The position numbers and the translations under genes are program-made. The notes under the pieces were generated by a model that did not search any database, was not told the DNA's origin, and saw only the letters and a list, made by a program, of their open reading frames with translations. 10,032 bases of DNA from Firmicutes bacterium UBA5499. Lineage in GTDB: Bacteria; Bacillota; DTU084. The DNA lies in assembly GCA_002426275.1 (NCBI GenBank), contig DIPB01000096.1, positions 1 through 10,032 on the forward strand, written 5' to 3'. This document shows, piece after piece, positions 1-6,871 of the stretch; the stretch's first letter is position 1; each line of letters begins with the position of its first letter.

Positions 1-58
1 CTACGATAACTTTACACCAACCTCAAAATAGGGATAGCTAGGATAAATTTTTCTGCGG

Positions 59-87
59 TTGATTTTTCGTTCCGCCTCAGTTATAAT
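59..87 (+). promoter_or_regulatory. Sigma-A promoter of the LacI/Gfo-Idh/isomerase operon
   Basis: The -35 box TTGATT lies at 59-64 and a perfect -10 box TATAAT at 82-87, separated by the ideal 17 bp. Transcription should start near 94, giving a leader of about 34 nt before the regulator gene. No other promoter is evident before the operon's terminator at 3029-3065, so all three genes probably share it. This call rests on matching the consensus by eye. Confidence 0.8.
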
Positions 88-100
88 AGAGACGTAAAAA

Positions 101-112
101 GAAACCGGTTGC
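101..112. promoter_or_regulatory. Candidate LacI-family operator (AACCGGTT palindrome)
   Basis: The 8-bp perfect palindrome AACCGGTT (103-110) has one more matched outer pair (G101/C112). Its centre is CG, as in many LacI-family operators. It lies just after the predicted transcription start and before the RBS of the LacI-family gene, where bound repressor would block transcription. Autoregulation is inferred. The site is short and I see no second copy in the window. Confidence 0.4.
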
Positions 113-127
113 CTAAACGGAGGTAAA

Positions 128-1141
128 ATGGCTACTATTTACGATATTGCCAAGGCGGCGGGTGTTTCAGCGGCCACAGTTTCCAGAGTCCTGGCAGGCG
201 CCGACCATCCTGTGAGGGAAGAGACTCGTCTGCGCATTTTGTCTCTGGCGTCGGAATTAGGTTATAAGCCCAATACTATCGCCCAGAGCCTTACCAAGAA
301 GACGACCAAAACCATCGCGCTGCTCATTCCCAGCATCACTAATTTTTTCTATACCCAGATCGCCGACGAGATTGGCGCTCGTCTGTCTGAAGAGGGCTAC
401 AGCGTTTTCCTCTGCAATACCAAGCGGCAGATCGAAAAGGAATGCCAGCACGTGGAAACGCTCATCTCAAGGCGCGTGGACGGGGTCGTCTTCAGCAGCA
501 CCAGGACGAAGCCCCAAGACAATGCGATTAACCAGGAGAACATTGATAAGCTGAAAGCGTATGGTATTTGTACGGTTGCCTTTGGCAGCCATTTTCAGAA
601 TACCAGCCAGGTGCATGTGAATACATACAAGGGAGCGTATCAGGCTGCCGAACATTTAATCAGTCTGGGGCATCGCAGGATCGGCTTTATCGACGGCCTG
701 GTTGCTGGCACTCGCCAAACCCGCCGCCGGGGCTGGCGAGCGGCCCTTGCCGCTCATAACTTGCCGGCTGACCCGGACCTGGTGGTGGCGGGAAATCTGC
801 AAGTGGATGGTGGTAGGGAGGCTGTGAGACGCTTATGGCAAAGCCCCCGGCCGCCCACCGCGCTGATCGTGGTAAGTCATCTGATGGCGCTGGGCGCCTT
901 AGGAGAGCTGAAAGAGCGCGGCTACAGAGTGGGGGAGGATGTTTCCCTGGTGGGTTTTGAGGACAGCGAGATTGCGGCGCTGATGGATCCGCCGCTGACC
1001 GTGGTCCGCCAGCCGGTGAAGCAGATAGCCCAGGCTGCGAGTCAGCTTTTGCTCAGGCAACTGGCGGGAGAAAAAGAATTGCAGCTGGTGGAACTGGAAA
1101 CAGAGTTAGTTATCCGTGCCTCCACAGGGCGGATAAAATAA
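128..1141 (+). CDS. LacI-family transcriptional regulator
   Basis: This is a DNA-binding repressor or activator that probably controls the operon it heads in response to a sugar or sugar-derived ligand. Residues 4-23 form the typical LacI helix-turn-helix (TIYDIAKAAGVSAATVSRVL), and the hinge helix lies around residues 49-57 (NTIAQSL). From about residue 61 (TIALLIPS) onward it has a periplasmic-binding-protein fold, ending with the family block around residues 247-295 (VSLVGFED, then DPPLTVVRQP). The length of 337 aa is normal. The ATG start has a GGAGG box at 119-123. Two ligand-region motifs deviate from the usual form: the common NDxMA is S250-H251-L-M-A, and GFDD is GFED (276-279). The effector may therefore differ from that of standard sugar repressors. 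The next gene follows after 14 nt. The family is certain; ligand and targets are unknown. Confidence 0.95.
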   Translation: MATIYDIAKAAGVSAATVSRVLAGADHPVREETRLRILSLASELGYKPNTIAQSLTKKTTKTIALLIPSITNFFYTQIADEIGARLSEEGYSVFLCNTKRQIEKECQHVETLISRRVDGVVFSSTRTKPQDNAINQENIDKLKAYGICTVAFGSHFQNTSQVHVNTYKGAYQAAEHLISLGHRRIGFIDGLVAGTRQTRRRGWRAALAAHNLPADPDLVVAGNLQVDGGREAVRRLWQSPRPPTALIVVSHLMALGALGELKERGYRVGEDVSLVGFEDSEIAALMDPPLTVVRQPVKQIAQAASQLLLRQLAGEKELQLVELETELVIRASTGRIK

Positions 1142-1155
1142 AGGGAGGGAACATA

Positions 1156-2187
1156 GTGAAGAAGGAAATCAATTTTGGAATTGTAGGTTGCGGGGTAATC
1201 GCGCCCAACCACGCCGAATCGATAGCTGAGATCGAAGGCGCGAAACTGGTGGCCGCTTGCGACATCGTTCCGGAAAAAGCGGAAGCGTTCGGCAAAAAAT
1301 ACGGCGTCGACTACTACACGGATCTATCCAAGATGCTGCAAAGAGACGATCTGGATGCGGTCTGCGTCACTACTCCCAGCGGCCTGCACGCGGAAGTCGG
1401 CGTTCAGGTGGCCAAAGCCGGCAAACATGTGGTAGTGGAAAAGCCCATCGACGTTTCTTTGGAACACGCCGACGCCTTGATTAGCGCCGCCAAAGAGGCG
1501 GGGGTAAAGCTGGCCGTCATCTCTCAGCACAGATTCGACGATGCGATGCTCAAGCTTAAAGGAGCGATCAATGAAGGGAAATTGGGGCAGCTGAACTTTG
1601 GCGGCTCTCACACCAAATGGTACCGTTCCCAGGAATATTATGACAGCGGCGACTGGAGAGGCACCTGGGAGTTAGACGGCGGCGGAGCCATCATGAACCA
1701 ATCCGTCCACTACGTGGACTTGCTCCAGTATGTGATGGGACCGGTTGAGGAGATCTTTGCGTACTGCGCGACGCGGGATCACGTCCGGATCGAGGTGGAA
1801 GATATTGCGGTGGCGTCAGTTAAGTTCCGTTCCGGCGCCATCGGCATCATCGAAGGCAACACCACGGCCTACCCCGGCTTCTACACCAGACTCGATATTT
1901 ACGGCAGCGGGGGCAGCGTGATCATGGAAGCGGATAAGATCGTGGAGTGGAAGCTGAAAAGCGAAGCTGGCTCTGAAGGCAGCGCTCGAGAAAAAGTAGA
2001 GGGCGCAGGCAGCGCGCAGATCGGATATTCATCTCACCAGAGGCAGCTGGAAGATTTTGTCGCCGCCATCCGTGAAGACCGCGAGCCTTTGGTAAACGGC
2101 GAAGAAGGCAGAAAACCCCTGGAGATCATCATCGCCCTTTACCAGTCAGCCAGAACCGGCAAACCAGTGAAACTGGGAGGAAAATAA
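1156..2187 (+). CDS. Gfo/Idh/MocA-family NAD(P)-dependent oxidoreductase
   Basis: This is a predicted cytoplasmic dehydrogenase or oxidase of a sugar, cyclitol or nucleotide-sugar hydroxyl. The N-terminal Rossmann domain has the dinucleotide loop G11-C-G-V-I-A16 and the family's E95-K96-P97 motif, whose lysine is normally catalytic. The C-terminal substrate domain contains D174-GGG-AIMNQSVH185-YVDLLQYVMG; H185 matches the catalytic histidine. Where inositol dehydrogenase has Asp (DxxxH) this protein has N181, as in the subgroup that includes the WlbA/WbpB UDP-sugar oxidases. The length of 343 aa is typical. It starts with GTG after a GGGAGG box at 1144-1149. It sits 14 nt after the regulator gene and 1 nt before an isomerase/epimerase-like gene, so the two enzymes probably act in sequence. 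The family call is secure; the substrate cannot be read from the sequence. Confidence 0.93.
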   Translation: MKKEINFGIVGCGVIAPNHAESIAEIEGAKLVAACDIVPEKAEAFGKKYGVDYYTDLSKMLQRDDLDAVCVTTPSGLHAEVGVQVAKAGKHVVVEKPIDVSLEHADALISAAKEAGVKLAVISQHRFDDAMLKLKGAINEGKLGQLNFGGSHTKWYRSQEYYDSGDWRGTWELDGGGAIMNQSVHYVDLLQYVMGPVEEIFAYCATRDHVRIEVEDIAVASVKFRSGAIGIIEGNTTAYPGFYTRLDIYGSGGSVIMEADKIVEWKLKSEAGSEGSAREKVEGAGSAQIGYSSHQRQLEDFVAAIREDREPLVNGEEGRKPLEIIIALYQSARTGKPVKLGGK

Positions 2188-2188
2188 G

Positions 2189-3022
2189 ATGGTTACCTTA
2201 AGCGCGTTTGCCGATGAGATCTCGGCGGACTTATCCGAACAGCTGTCCGTGCTGGCAGAGCATGGCATCAGGCATCTGGAGCTGAGAAGCGTCTGGGATA
2301 AAAACGTCAAAGATCTTTCGGACTCTGAGGTGGAAACCGTCAGACAGGCCTTAGACAAGGCTGGCGTCGGCGTCTCGGCCATCGGTTCACCCTTAGGGAA
2401 GATCGGGATCAATGACGATTTTGAAGCGCATCTGGCGGACCTGCGCAGGCTCCTTGAGATCGCGCAAAGGCTGAATGCTCCGTTCATTCGCATCTTTTCT
2501 TTTTACATTCCGCAGGGAGAAAAGGCCGAGGATTATCGGCAGAAGGTACACAACCGGATGCGCACCATGCTGGCCGTAGCAAAAATGGAAGCGCCCCGGA
2601 TCACGATTCTCCATGAGAATGAGAAAGAGATCTACGGGGATATAGGCGATCGCTGCCTGGATCTTTTGGCCAACATCAAGGCGGATAATTTCGGCGCCAT
2701 CTTTGATCCCGCAAACTTCGTGCAGGTGGGGCAAAAGCCTTTTACCGACTGCTTCGGCAAACTTAAGCCCTTTATCCGCTACATGCACATCAAAGATGCG
2801 CATCTCGCGGACGGTAAGGTGGTTCCGGCCGGAGAAGGCGACGGCGGAGTGCCGGAGATTCTGGCGGAACTACAGAAAAGCGGTTTCAACGGCTTTCTCT
2901 CCTTAGAGCCGCATTTGACTGTGGCAGGAAAAAGCCGCGGCTTCACAGGACCGGAAAGTTTCGGCGTCGCGGTCCGGGCTTTGAAAAAGATTTTGGATAA
3001 CTTGGGCATAAGCTACAATTAA
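2189..3022 (+). CDS. Sugar phosphate isomerase/epimerase-like TIM-barrel protein (xylose isomerase/AP endonuclease 2 fold)
   Basis: This is a 277-aa single-domain TIM barrel of the AP_endonuc_2 superfamily, whose members isomerise, epimerise or eliminate water from sugars and ketosugars using a divalent metal. Visible landmarks are FADEIS (7-12), HLELRSVW (29-36), LHENEKEIYGD with E143, IFDPANF with D173, MHIKDAH with H200, and LSLEPHL with E240. E143, D173, H200 and E240 fit the expected metal-binding set. The ATG is one base after the preceding stop, and its RBS GGGAGG (2175-2180) lies inside the end of the upstream gene, which indicates translational coupling. It is the last gene of the operon and is followed by a terminator. 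Pairing with a Gfo/Idh/MocA enzyme suggests it uses the oxidised (keto) product. The fold is secure, but the exact reaction is unknown. Confidence 0.9.
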   Translation: MVTLSAFADEISADLSEQLSVLAEHGIRHLELRSVWDKNVKDLSDSEVETVRQALDKAGVGVSAIGSPLGKIGINDDFEAHLADLRRLLEIAQRLNAPFIRIFSFYIPQGEKAEDYRQKVHNRMRTMLAVAKMEAPRITILHENEKEIYGDIGDRCLDLLANIKADNFGAIFDPANFVQVGQKPFTDCFGKLKPFIRYMHIKDAHLADGKVVPAGEGDGGVPEILAELQKSGFNGFLSLEPHLTVAGKSRGFTGPESFGVAVRALKKILDNLGISYN

Positions 3023-3028
3023 GAGACG

Positions 3029-3065
3029 AGGGATTAGGCGTCGAGCGCGCTTAATCCCTTTTTTT
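3029..3065 (+). terminator. Intrinsic terminator of the three-gene sugar operon
   Basis: An 11-bp stem (AGGGATTAGGC at 3029-3039 with GCTTAATCCCT at 3049-3059, one G-U pair) closes a short loop and is followed directly by a run of seven T (3059-3065). It begins 6 nt after the stop codon of the isomerase-like gene, so it is a standard rho-independent terminator on the + strand. Confidence 0.9.
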
Positions 3066-3174
3066 AGTTTGCCGTGCGCATGTGTGAACAAACGCTATAT
3101 TCAGGGAAGCATGGAGCGTAATTTTGTTCTCTCAAATTCTGGGGAGATTGCAATAGAATGAAACGATTGACTAT

Positions 3175-3214
3175 ATTCCAGGTGACATTATTAAAGTCTC
3201 CTGGGAATTTTTTT
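3175..3214 (+). terminator. Second terminator-like hairpin in the intergenic region
   Basis: ATTCCAGGTGAC (3175-3186) pairs with GTCTCCTGGGAAT (3196-3208) with one bulge and one mismatch, and the T-rich tract 3208-3214 follows. It lies about 110 bp after the operon terminator, with no convincing gene between them. It may be a back-up terminator or the 3' end of a short untranslated transcript. On the opposite strand no T-run follows the stem, so + strand activity is more likely. Confidence 0.55.
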
Positions 3215-3445
3215 ACTCATTTTTCGTTGTTTATTTTTTCTGCTCTCACTTTATTTGATGCTAGTATGATCTATACTGGACAGTGAAAACTTCTGCCCCT
3301 ATGTAGAGCAGCCGCTTACCGAAATTGAACTGATATAAGGCAATGGCAGAGACGCTGATGGTGCTTTGCTAGCTCTGAAGCTGATTTGCGTTTGGTATCC
3401 GATCAGCGCCTCTGTCCAGATGGTGAAAGGTTACTTCTAGGTTTG
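3215..3445 (+). other. Non-coding stretch with a long inverted repeat; possible structured RNA
   Basis: I see no convincing gene in this stretch. The dyad GGCAGAGACGCTGAT (3345-3359) and ATCAGCGCCTCTGTC (3402-3416) pairs over 15 positions with one A·C mismatch and one G-U. A second GCTGAT copy at 3380-3385 can compete for ATCAGC (3402-3407), which would allow two exclusive structures. A strong hairpin with TTTT follows at 3446-3488. TATGAT (3265-3270) and TATACT (3272-3277) could serve as -10 boxes, but neither has a good -35 box at the right distance. It may encode a small RNA or may be a decayed remnant. I do not recognise a known RNA family. Confidence 0.3.
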
Positions 3446-3488
3446 AAGGGAAGCTCCCCGCGCAGAGTACGACGGGGAGCTTCCTTTT
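3446..3488 (+). terminator. Strong GC-rich hairpin between convergent units
   Basis: GGAAGCTCCCCG (3449-3460) and CGGGGAGCTTCC (3473-3484) form a perfect 12-bp stem with a 12-nt loop. AAG before it can pair weakly with the TTTT after it (3485-3488). Read on the + strand it is a plausible terminator with a short T-tract. Read on the - strand it starts 14 nt after the stop codon of the SpoIID-like gene and may end that transcript too, though the T-tract there is poor. It probably separates the convergent transcripts. Confidence 0.65.
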
Positions 3489-3497
3489 GTCAAGAAA

Positions 3498-4721
3498 TTA
3501 CTGGCAGGTGATGATTTCTGTTCCAGGCAGAAAGTGACTCAAGATTTCAGAAGCGCTGGCTCCTTGCCTTGCCATTCCTTCCATTCCCCACTGGCAAACC
3601 CCTACTCTGTGGCCCCAGCCTCCACCGCGCAGCAGATATTCTGTGGCATTATCCTCAGCTGGCACTTTTTCCAGAGCAAAGAAGCTGCTCCGCAGCGTTT
3701 GCCCATTTTTCCCCAGCTGCCTGCGGACATTGGTGTCTCCGGTTATTTTTTTTTCGCCTTGGGTTGTGCAGAGAGTAATCTCCACAGCGGCTCCGCCGGG
3801 GGAACGTCGGGTAACCTTCAGATCCAGCAGTTCTGCTCCCTGCGGCAGCAGCGGTTTTAGATCCTGAGCCGTCAGGCGTACCTCCCAGCGAGAGGAAGAA
3901 GAACGGGCGCAATAAGACTCCAAAGGTGTGGCAAAATATTTTTGCACAGCCTCTTCGCTGGACAAATCCTCAGCCGGCTGCTCGCTGCAGCTTACGGGGA
4001 CCAAGTAGGGGACTTTGGCGCTCCAAATCTGGCCGCTGTCCTCTGTCTGGCCGCCGCAGGTGCTGAAATAATATACATAAGGCGCGGGTTTGCTATCATA
4101 GCCCACCACAAGATCTGCTGTTTCATCCACAGCCCGGTTTGTGGAGGGCTTTTCGTGATCATAGCCCAGATAAACCTGAGAATTTGTGCTGTCCACAAGA
4201 TCGTAGTTTCCTTTGGGATTGAGGTGGTTGATACTATACGTGCGGGCTAAGAGCGCCTGAGCTTTCAGGGCTTCAGCTGGCCAGCCGGATGGCACTTCGC
4301 TTGGCACCACCCCATAAAGATACTCTTCTTGGGGCAGGCTATTGACTACAAGCAATCCCTTATCCTGGGGCAGCAGGCTGACGTTGATTTTTCCGCGATA
4401 ACGTCTGGCGATATTGCCGGCCTTTACAGTGACAAGATTCGCTTGAGAATCCGCGCTTTCCACCCAGAACTCCACGGGCCCGGTGAGTTCAAAGGCGGCG
4501 GATTCAGTGGCCACCAGCATGCTGCTGGCTGTGGCTTGAATGGTCCAGCTGTCGGAGAGGACGAAGCCGTTTGGCAGCGCCGCCACTACTGGAACATCGC
4601 CGCTTAGAGTCACGCTGCCGATTTTTCCTTGGCCGTCGAACAGGCGCACCCGAATCGCGTTTTGAGCAAAACAATGTGCAGCTAGTAAAAGCAAAGAAAC
4701 GGTGAAAATGAATTTACGCAT
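3498..4721 (-). CDS. Secreted SpoIID/LytB-domain protein
   Basis: Proteins of this family bind or cleave peptidoglycan glycan strands (SpoIID, a lytic transglycosylase in engulfment) or stimulate amidases (LytB). Residues 1-19 form a signal peptide: basic MRK, a hydrophobic core, and likely cleavage after CFA19. The C17 is not in a lipobox. The SpoIID core includes EEYLYGVVPSEVPSGWP, where E142 matches the conserved catalytic glutamate, then LKAQALLARTYS, VDSTNSQVYLGY and YFSTCGGQT. The C-terminal signature is GWGHRVGVCQWGMEGMARQG, with H371-R372 where the family usually has H-G. It ends with FLPGTEI, as usual. AAGGAAGG lies 7 nt upstream of the ATG. The gene is single and divergent from the glucan operon, not beside known sporulation genes. 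It could be a true SpoIID or a vegetative paralogue; 407 aa is within range. Confidence 0.9.
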   Translation of the reverse strand: MRKFIFTVSLLLLAAHCFAQNAIRVRLFDGQGKIGSVTLSGDVPVVAALPNGFVLSDSWTIQATASSMLVATESAAFELTGPVEFWVESADSQANLVTVKAGNIARRYRGKINVSLLPQDKGLLVVNSLPQEEYLYGVVPSEVPSGWPAEALKAQALLARTYSINHLNPKGNYDLVDSTNSQVYLGYDHEKPSTNRAVDETADLVVGYDSKPAPYVYYFSTCGGQTEDSGQIWSAKVPYLVPVSCSEQPAEDLSSEEAVQKYFATPLESYCARSSSSRWEVRLTAQDLKPLLPQGAELLDLKVTRRSPGGAAVEITLCTTQGEKKITGDTNVRRQLGKNGQTLRSSFFALEKVPAEDNATEYLLRGGGWGHRVGVCQWGMEGMARQGASASEILSHFLPGTEIITCQ

Positions 4722-4769
4722 CGCTGACCTTCCTTATTTAGGCTGTACTGGAATAATTCGTCCTTGGAA

Positions 4770-4798
4770 TTCCTTTTTCCTTCAACTAGGAAAAGGAA
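4770..4798. repeat. Inverted repeat in the divergent promoter region
   Basis: TTCCTTTTTCC (4770-4780) and GGAAAAGGAA (4789-4798) form a 10-bp inverted repeat with one bulged T around an 8-nt spacer. It lies upstream of the TATAAT box of the debranching-enzyme operon and within the leader or promoter zone of the SpoIID-like gene. A regulator bound here could affect both units. It has no T-tract after it that would suggest a terminator for either direction. The function is inferred from position only. Confidence 0.35.
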
Positions 4799-4806
4799 CA
4801 ACTGGA

Positions 4807-4812
4807 TATAAT
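4807..4812 (+). promoter_or_regulatory. -10 box (TATAAT) of the alpha-glucan operon
   Basis: A perfect TATAAT lies 19 nt before the chosen ATG of the debranching enzyme. No good -35 is found at 17 bp; TTCAAC at 4781-4786 is 20 bp away, too far for a standard promoter. It may depend on an activator. The predicted start near 4819 falls after the GTG at 4814, which argues against using that GTG as the start codon. Confidence 0.5.
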
Positions 4813-4831
4813 AGTGGGTGCCGGAGGAGGA

Positions 4832-6871
4832 ATGATTGTTTTGGATCTCAGCAAATCAGAACTGTGGCAGTGGCAGGAGGGAAGCAGGCGAGAATGGCTG
4901 CTGACAAACGGCCTGGGCGGCTATGCGTCCGGGACAGCAACAGGCATAAACACCAGAAGATATCACGGCCTTTTAATGGCCGCTCTGGCGCCGCCCGCGG
5001 AGAGGACGCTGGCGGTGGCTAAAACGGAAGACGCGCTGGATGGAATCGCGCTGTCAGCCAATCTTTACCATCCGGACGTGATCCATCCGGACGGATATCG
5101 TCATCTGGAGAGCTTCAGCGTCAGAAAGAGGCCTGTTTTTCTTTATCGGGCTGGCGAGCAGTGGCTGGAGAAAAGTATTTTCATGGTGCGGGAAGCGAAT
5201 CTCACCATCGTCCAATATAAGCTCTTGGCGTCCGGCCACCGGGCGAGGCTTACGGTAAGGCCTTTGGTCGCGTATCGCAATTTTCATCATTTGCTGAGAC
5301 AGAATGATTGGCCCTTTGCCCAAACGCGGCTCGGAAGCGGGGTCGGCATTGAAGCTTTTCCTGGAGCGGCCCCCATCTATCTGCTTTCAGATCTGGCCGG
5401 CTACCAGGAAGACGGCGTCTGGTACAAAGAGTTCCTTTACCTTGAGGAACGGGAACGAGGCCTGGACGCCCGGGAAGATCTCTATTCTCCAGGCTATTTT
5501 CATGTGGACCTGGAAGCCGGGCAAAGCGTAGCCTTCGCCTTTGCCGTGCCTCGGCCGCAAGCGGAGAGCATCGCGGCCCTTAAAGAGAATTTTTCTCCCG
5601 GCGCTGCCGAAGAACTGTGGCAAAACCAGCTGTCCAGGAGGGAGAGGCTTTTGGAAAAAGCCAAAACAGTTATCCCCTGCGACGGTAAGGGAGAAGTTGC
5701 AACCTGGACTCGGGATTTAGTTTTGGCGGCAGACAATTTCATCGTCCGGCGGGGAGAAGGGCAGCGTACGGTGATCGCCGGCTATCCCTGGTTCGGCGAT
5801 TGGGGCAGGGACACTATGATCGCCCTGGAAGGCCTTACCATGCTCACAGGCAGGTTCGACGAAGCCTGGGAGATCCTCTCCGCTTTTGCCGCTTATTGCA
5901 AGGATGGCTTGCTGCCAAACGTTTTCCCAGATGTTGGCACAGAGCCCGCCTACAACAGCGTAGACGCTCCATTGTGGTTCGTCCACGCTGCGTACAGGTA
6001 CTGGCAATATACTTTAAAAGACCATGCGCTTGAGCTTTATCCTACGATTCGCTCAATCATCGAGCATTATCGTCAGGGTACAGCTTTCGGCATCGGCATG
6101 GCAGAGGACTATCTGATAGCAATGGATGACGCTCAGCTCACCTGGATGGATGCGAAAGTCGGAGATCTGGCGGTAACTCCCAGGGCAGACAAGCCGATTG
6201 AGATCCAAGCTCTCTGGTATAACGCGCTTTGCATTTGCGCGCAATTTGCGCAGCTAGCTGGGGATCAGGCTTGGGAATACGAGGCCTTGGCCGCGAAAGT
6301 ACGGTCAAGCGCAGGTAGCTATTGGAGCGCGCAGCGCGGTTATTTGGCGGATCAGCTCTCTGAGCCGCGCCTGCGGCCCAATCAGCTTTTGGCTTTCAGC
6401 CTGCCGTTTCCCCTCTTTGATCCGGAAACTGAAACAGGCAGGAAGATCGCCCAATCCGTGCTCGCCTTTGCGCTCTCTGAGCTTTACATCGGTCCGGGCC
6501 TGCGCACTTTGGGATCCGGGGAACCTGATTACCATGGGCGTTACGGCGGCAATCAAAGCGCCAGGGACCGCGCTTACCATCAAGGCGCGGCTTGGAGCTG
6601 GCTTTTGGGACCATGCCTGGATTTGGCGGCGCGCCTGGCCCCTAACCTTGGGCAAGCTCGCCGGGAGCTGTGGCTGCTTTTGACCCCCGCCAGGGATCAT
6701 TTCTATCACCAGGGAGCGCTGGGACAAATATCGGAAATTTTCGCAGGCGATTGGCCGCACCATAGCTGCGGCTGTTTTGCGCAAGCTTGGGGCGTGGCGG
6801 AACTATTGCGGATCGTAGGGACATATCTTGCGGCGGAAAGGAGCATTGCGGATGCACGTAATGATGCTTAG
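4832..6871 (+). CDS. Glycogen debranching enzyme / amylo-alpha-1,6-glucosidase (GH133 type)
   Basis: This cytoplasmic enzyme hydrolyses alpha-1,6 branch points of glycogen or related glucans. The N-terminal GDE_N-type domain starts with REWLLTNGLGGYASG (20-34) and NTRRYHGLL (40-48), diagnostic of this family. The C-terminal (alpha/alpha)6 domain, from about residue 290, contains YPWFGDWGRDT (W320 to D327), LLPNVFPDVG, LTWMDAKVG (W438 to G444, with D440), EIQALWYNAL, YHQGAAWSWLLGP and CFAQAWGVAELLR. The acidic residues of these motifs form the expected active-site cleft. I chose ATG 4832 (679 aa) because GGAGGAGG lies at 4823-4830. An in-frame GTG at 4814 adds only a glycine-rich MGAGGG and would sit at or before the mRNA start. 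The stop is TAG, and the next gene starts 20 nt before it, so translation is probably coupled. There is no signal peptide. The family is secure. Confidence 0.95.
   Translation: MIVLDLSKSELWQWQEGSRREWLLTNGLGGYASGTATGINTRRYHGLLMAALAPPAERTLAVAKTEDALDGIALSANLYHPDVIHPDGYRHLESFSVRKRPVFLYRAGEQWLEKSIFMVREANLTIVQYKLLASGHRARLTVRPLVAYRNFHHLLRQNDWPFAQTRLGSGVGIEAFPGAAPIYLLSDLAGYQEDGVWYKEFLYLEERERGLDAREDLYSPGYFHVDLEAGQSVAFAFAVPRPQAESIAALKENFSPGAAEELWQNQLSRRERLLEKAKTVIPCDGKGEVATWTRDLVLAADNFIVRRGEGQRTVIAGYPWFGDWGRDTMIALEGLTMLTGRFDEAWEILSAFAAYCKDGLLPNVFPDVGTEPAYNSVDAPLWFVHAAYRYWQYTLKDHALELYPTIRSIIEHYRQGTAFGIGMAEDYLIAMDDAQLTWMDAKVGDLAVTPRADKPIEIQALWYNALCICAQFAQLAGDQAWEYEALAAKVRSSAGSYWSAQRGYLADQLSEPRLRPNQLLAFSLPFPLFDPETETGRKIAQSVLAFALSELYIGPGLRTLGSGEPDYHGRYGGNQSARDRAYHQGAAWSWLLGPCLDLAARLAPNLGQARRELWLLLTPARDHFYHQGALGQISEIFAGDWPHHSCGCFAQAWGVAELLRIVGTYLAAERSIADARNDA

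Noticed and set aside
3158..3286. Possible 42-aa hydrophobic small ORF (ATG 3158, TGA 3284-3286) with GGGGAG upstream.
   Set aside because: It runs straight through the terminator-like hairpin and T-tract at 3175-3214, its RBS is 11 nt away, and the peptide matches nothing I recognise; low-complexity T-rich sequence easily gives such frames.
3498..4721. Lipoprotein reading of the SpoIID-like protein because of Cys17.
   Set aside because: The residues before it (L-A-A-H-C) do not fit a lipobox because His precedes the Cys; a normal signal-peptidase I site after CFA19 fits better.
4814..4831. GTG 4814 as the start of the debranching enzyme.
   Set aside because: It lies only two bases after the TATAAT box, has no RBS, and adds a non-conserved MGAGGG, while ATG 4832 has GGAGGAGG directly before it.
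6305..6784. 159-aa open frame on the - strand inside the debranching enzyme gene.
   Set aside because: It is the antisense shadow of a GC-rich, strongly conserved coding region, with no recognisable domain and no operon context.
6828..6851. TTG 6828 as the start of the GT4 enzyme.
   Set aside because: ATG 6852 has a well-spaced AAGGAG and begins at the conserved first beta-strand; the extension is not expected in the family.
6869..6871. Genome-wide reading of TAG as an amino acid.
   Set aside because: The debranching enzyme ends at its expected C-terminus with TAG, and reading through gives a frame of unrelated sequence; TAG therefore appears to act as a stop here, though local suppression at 8975 remains possible.
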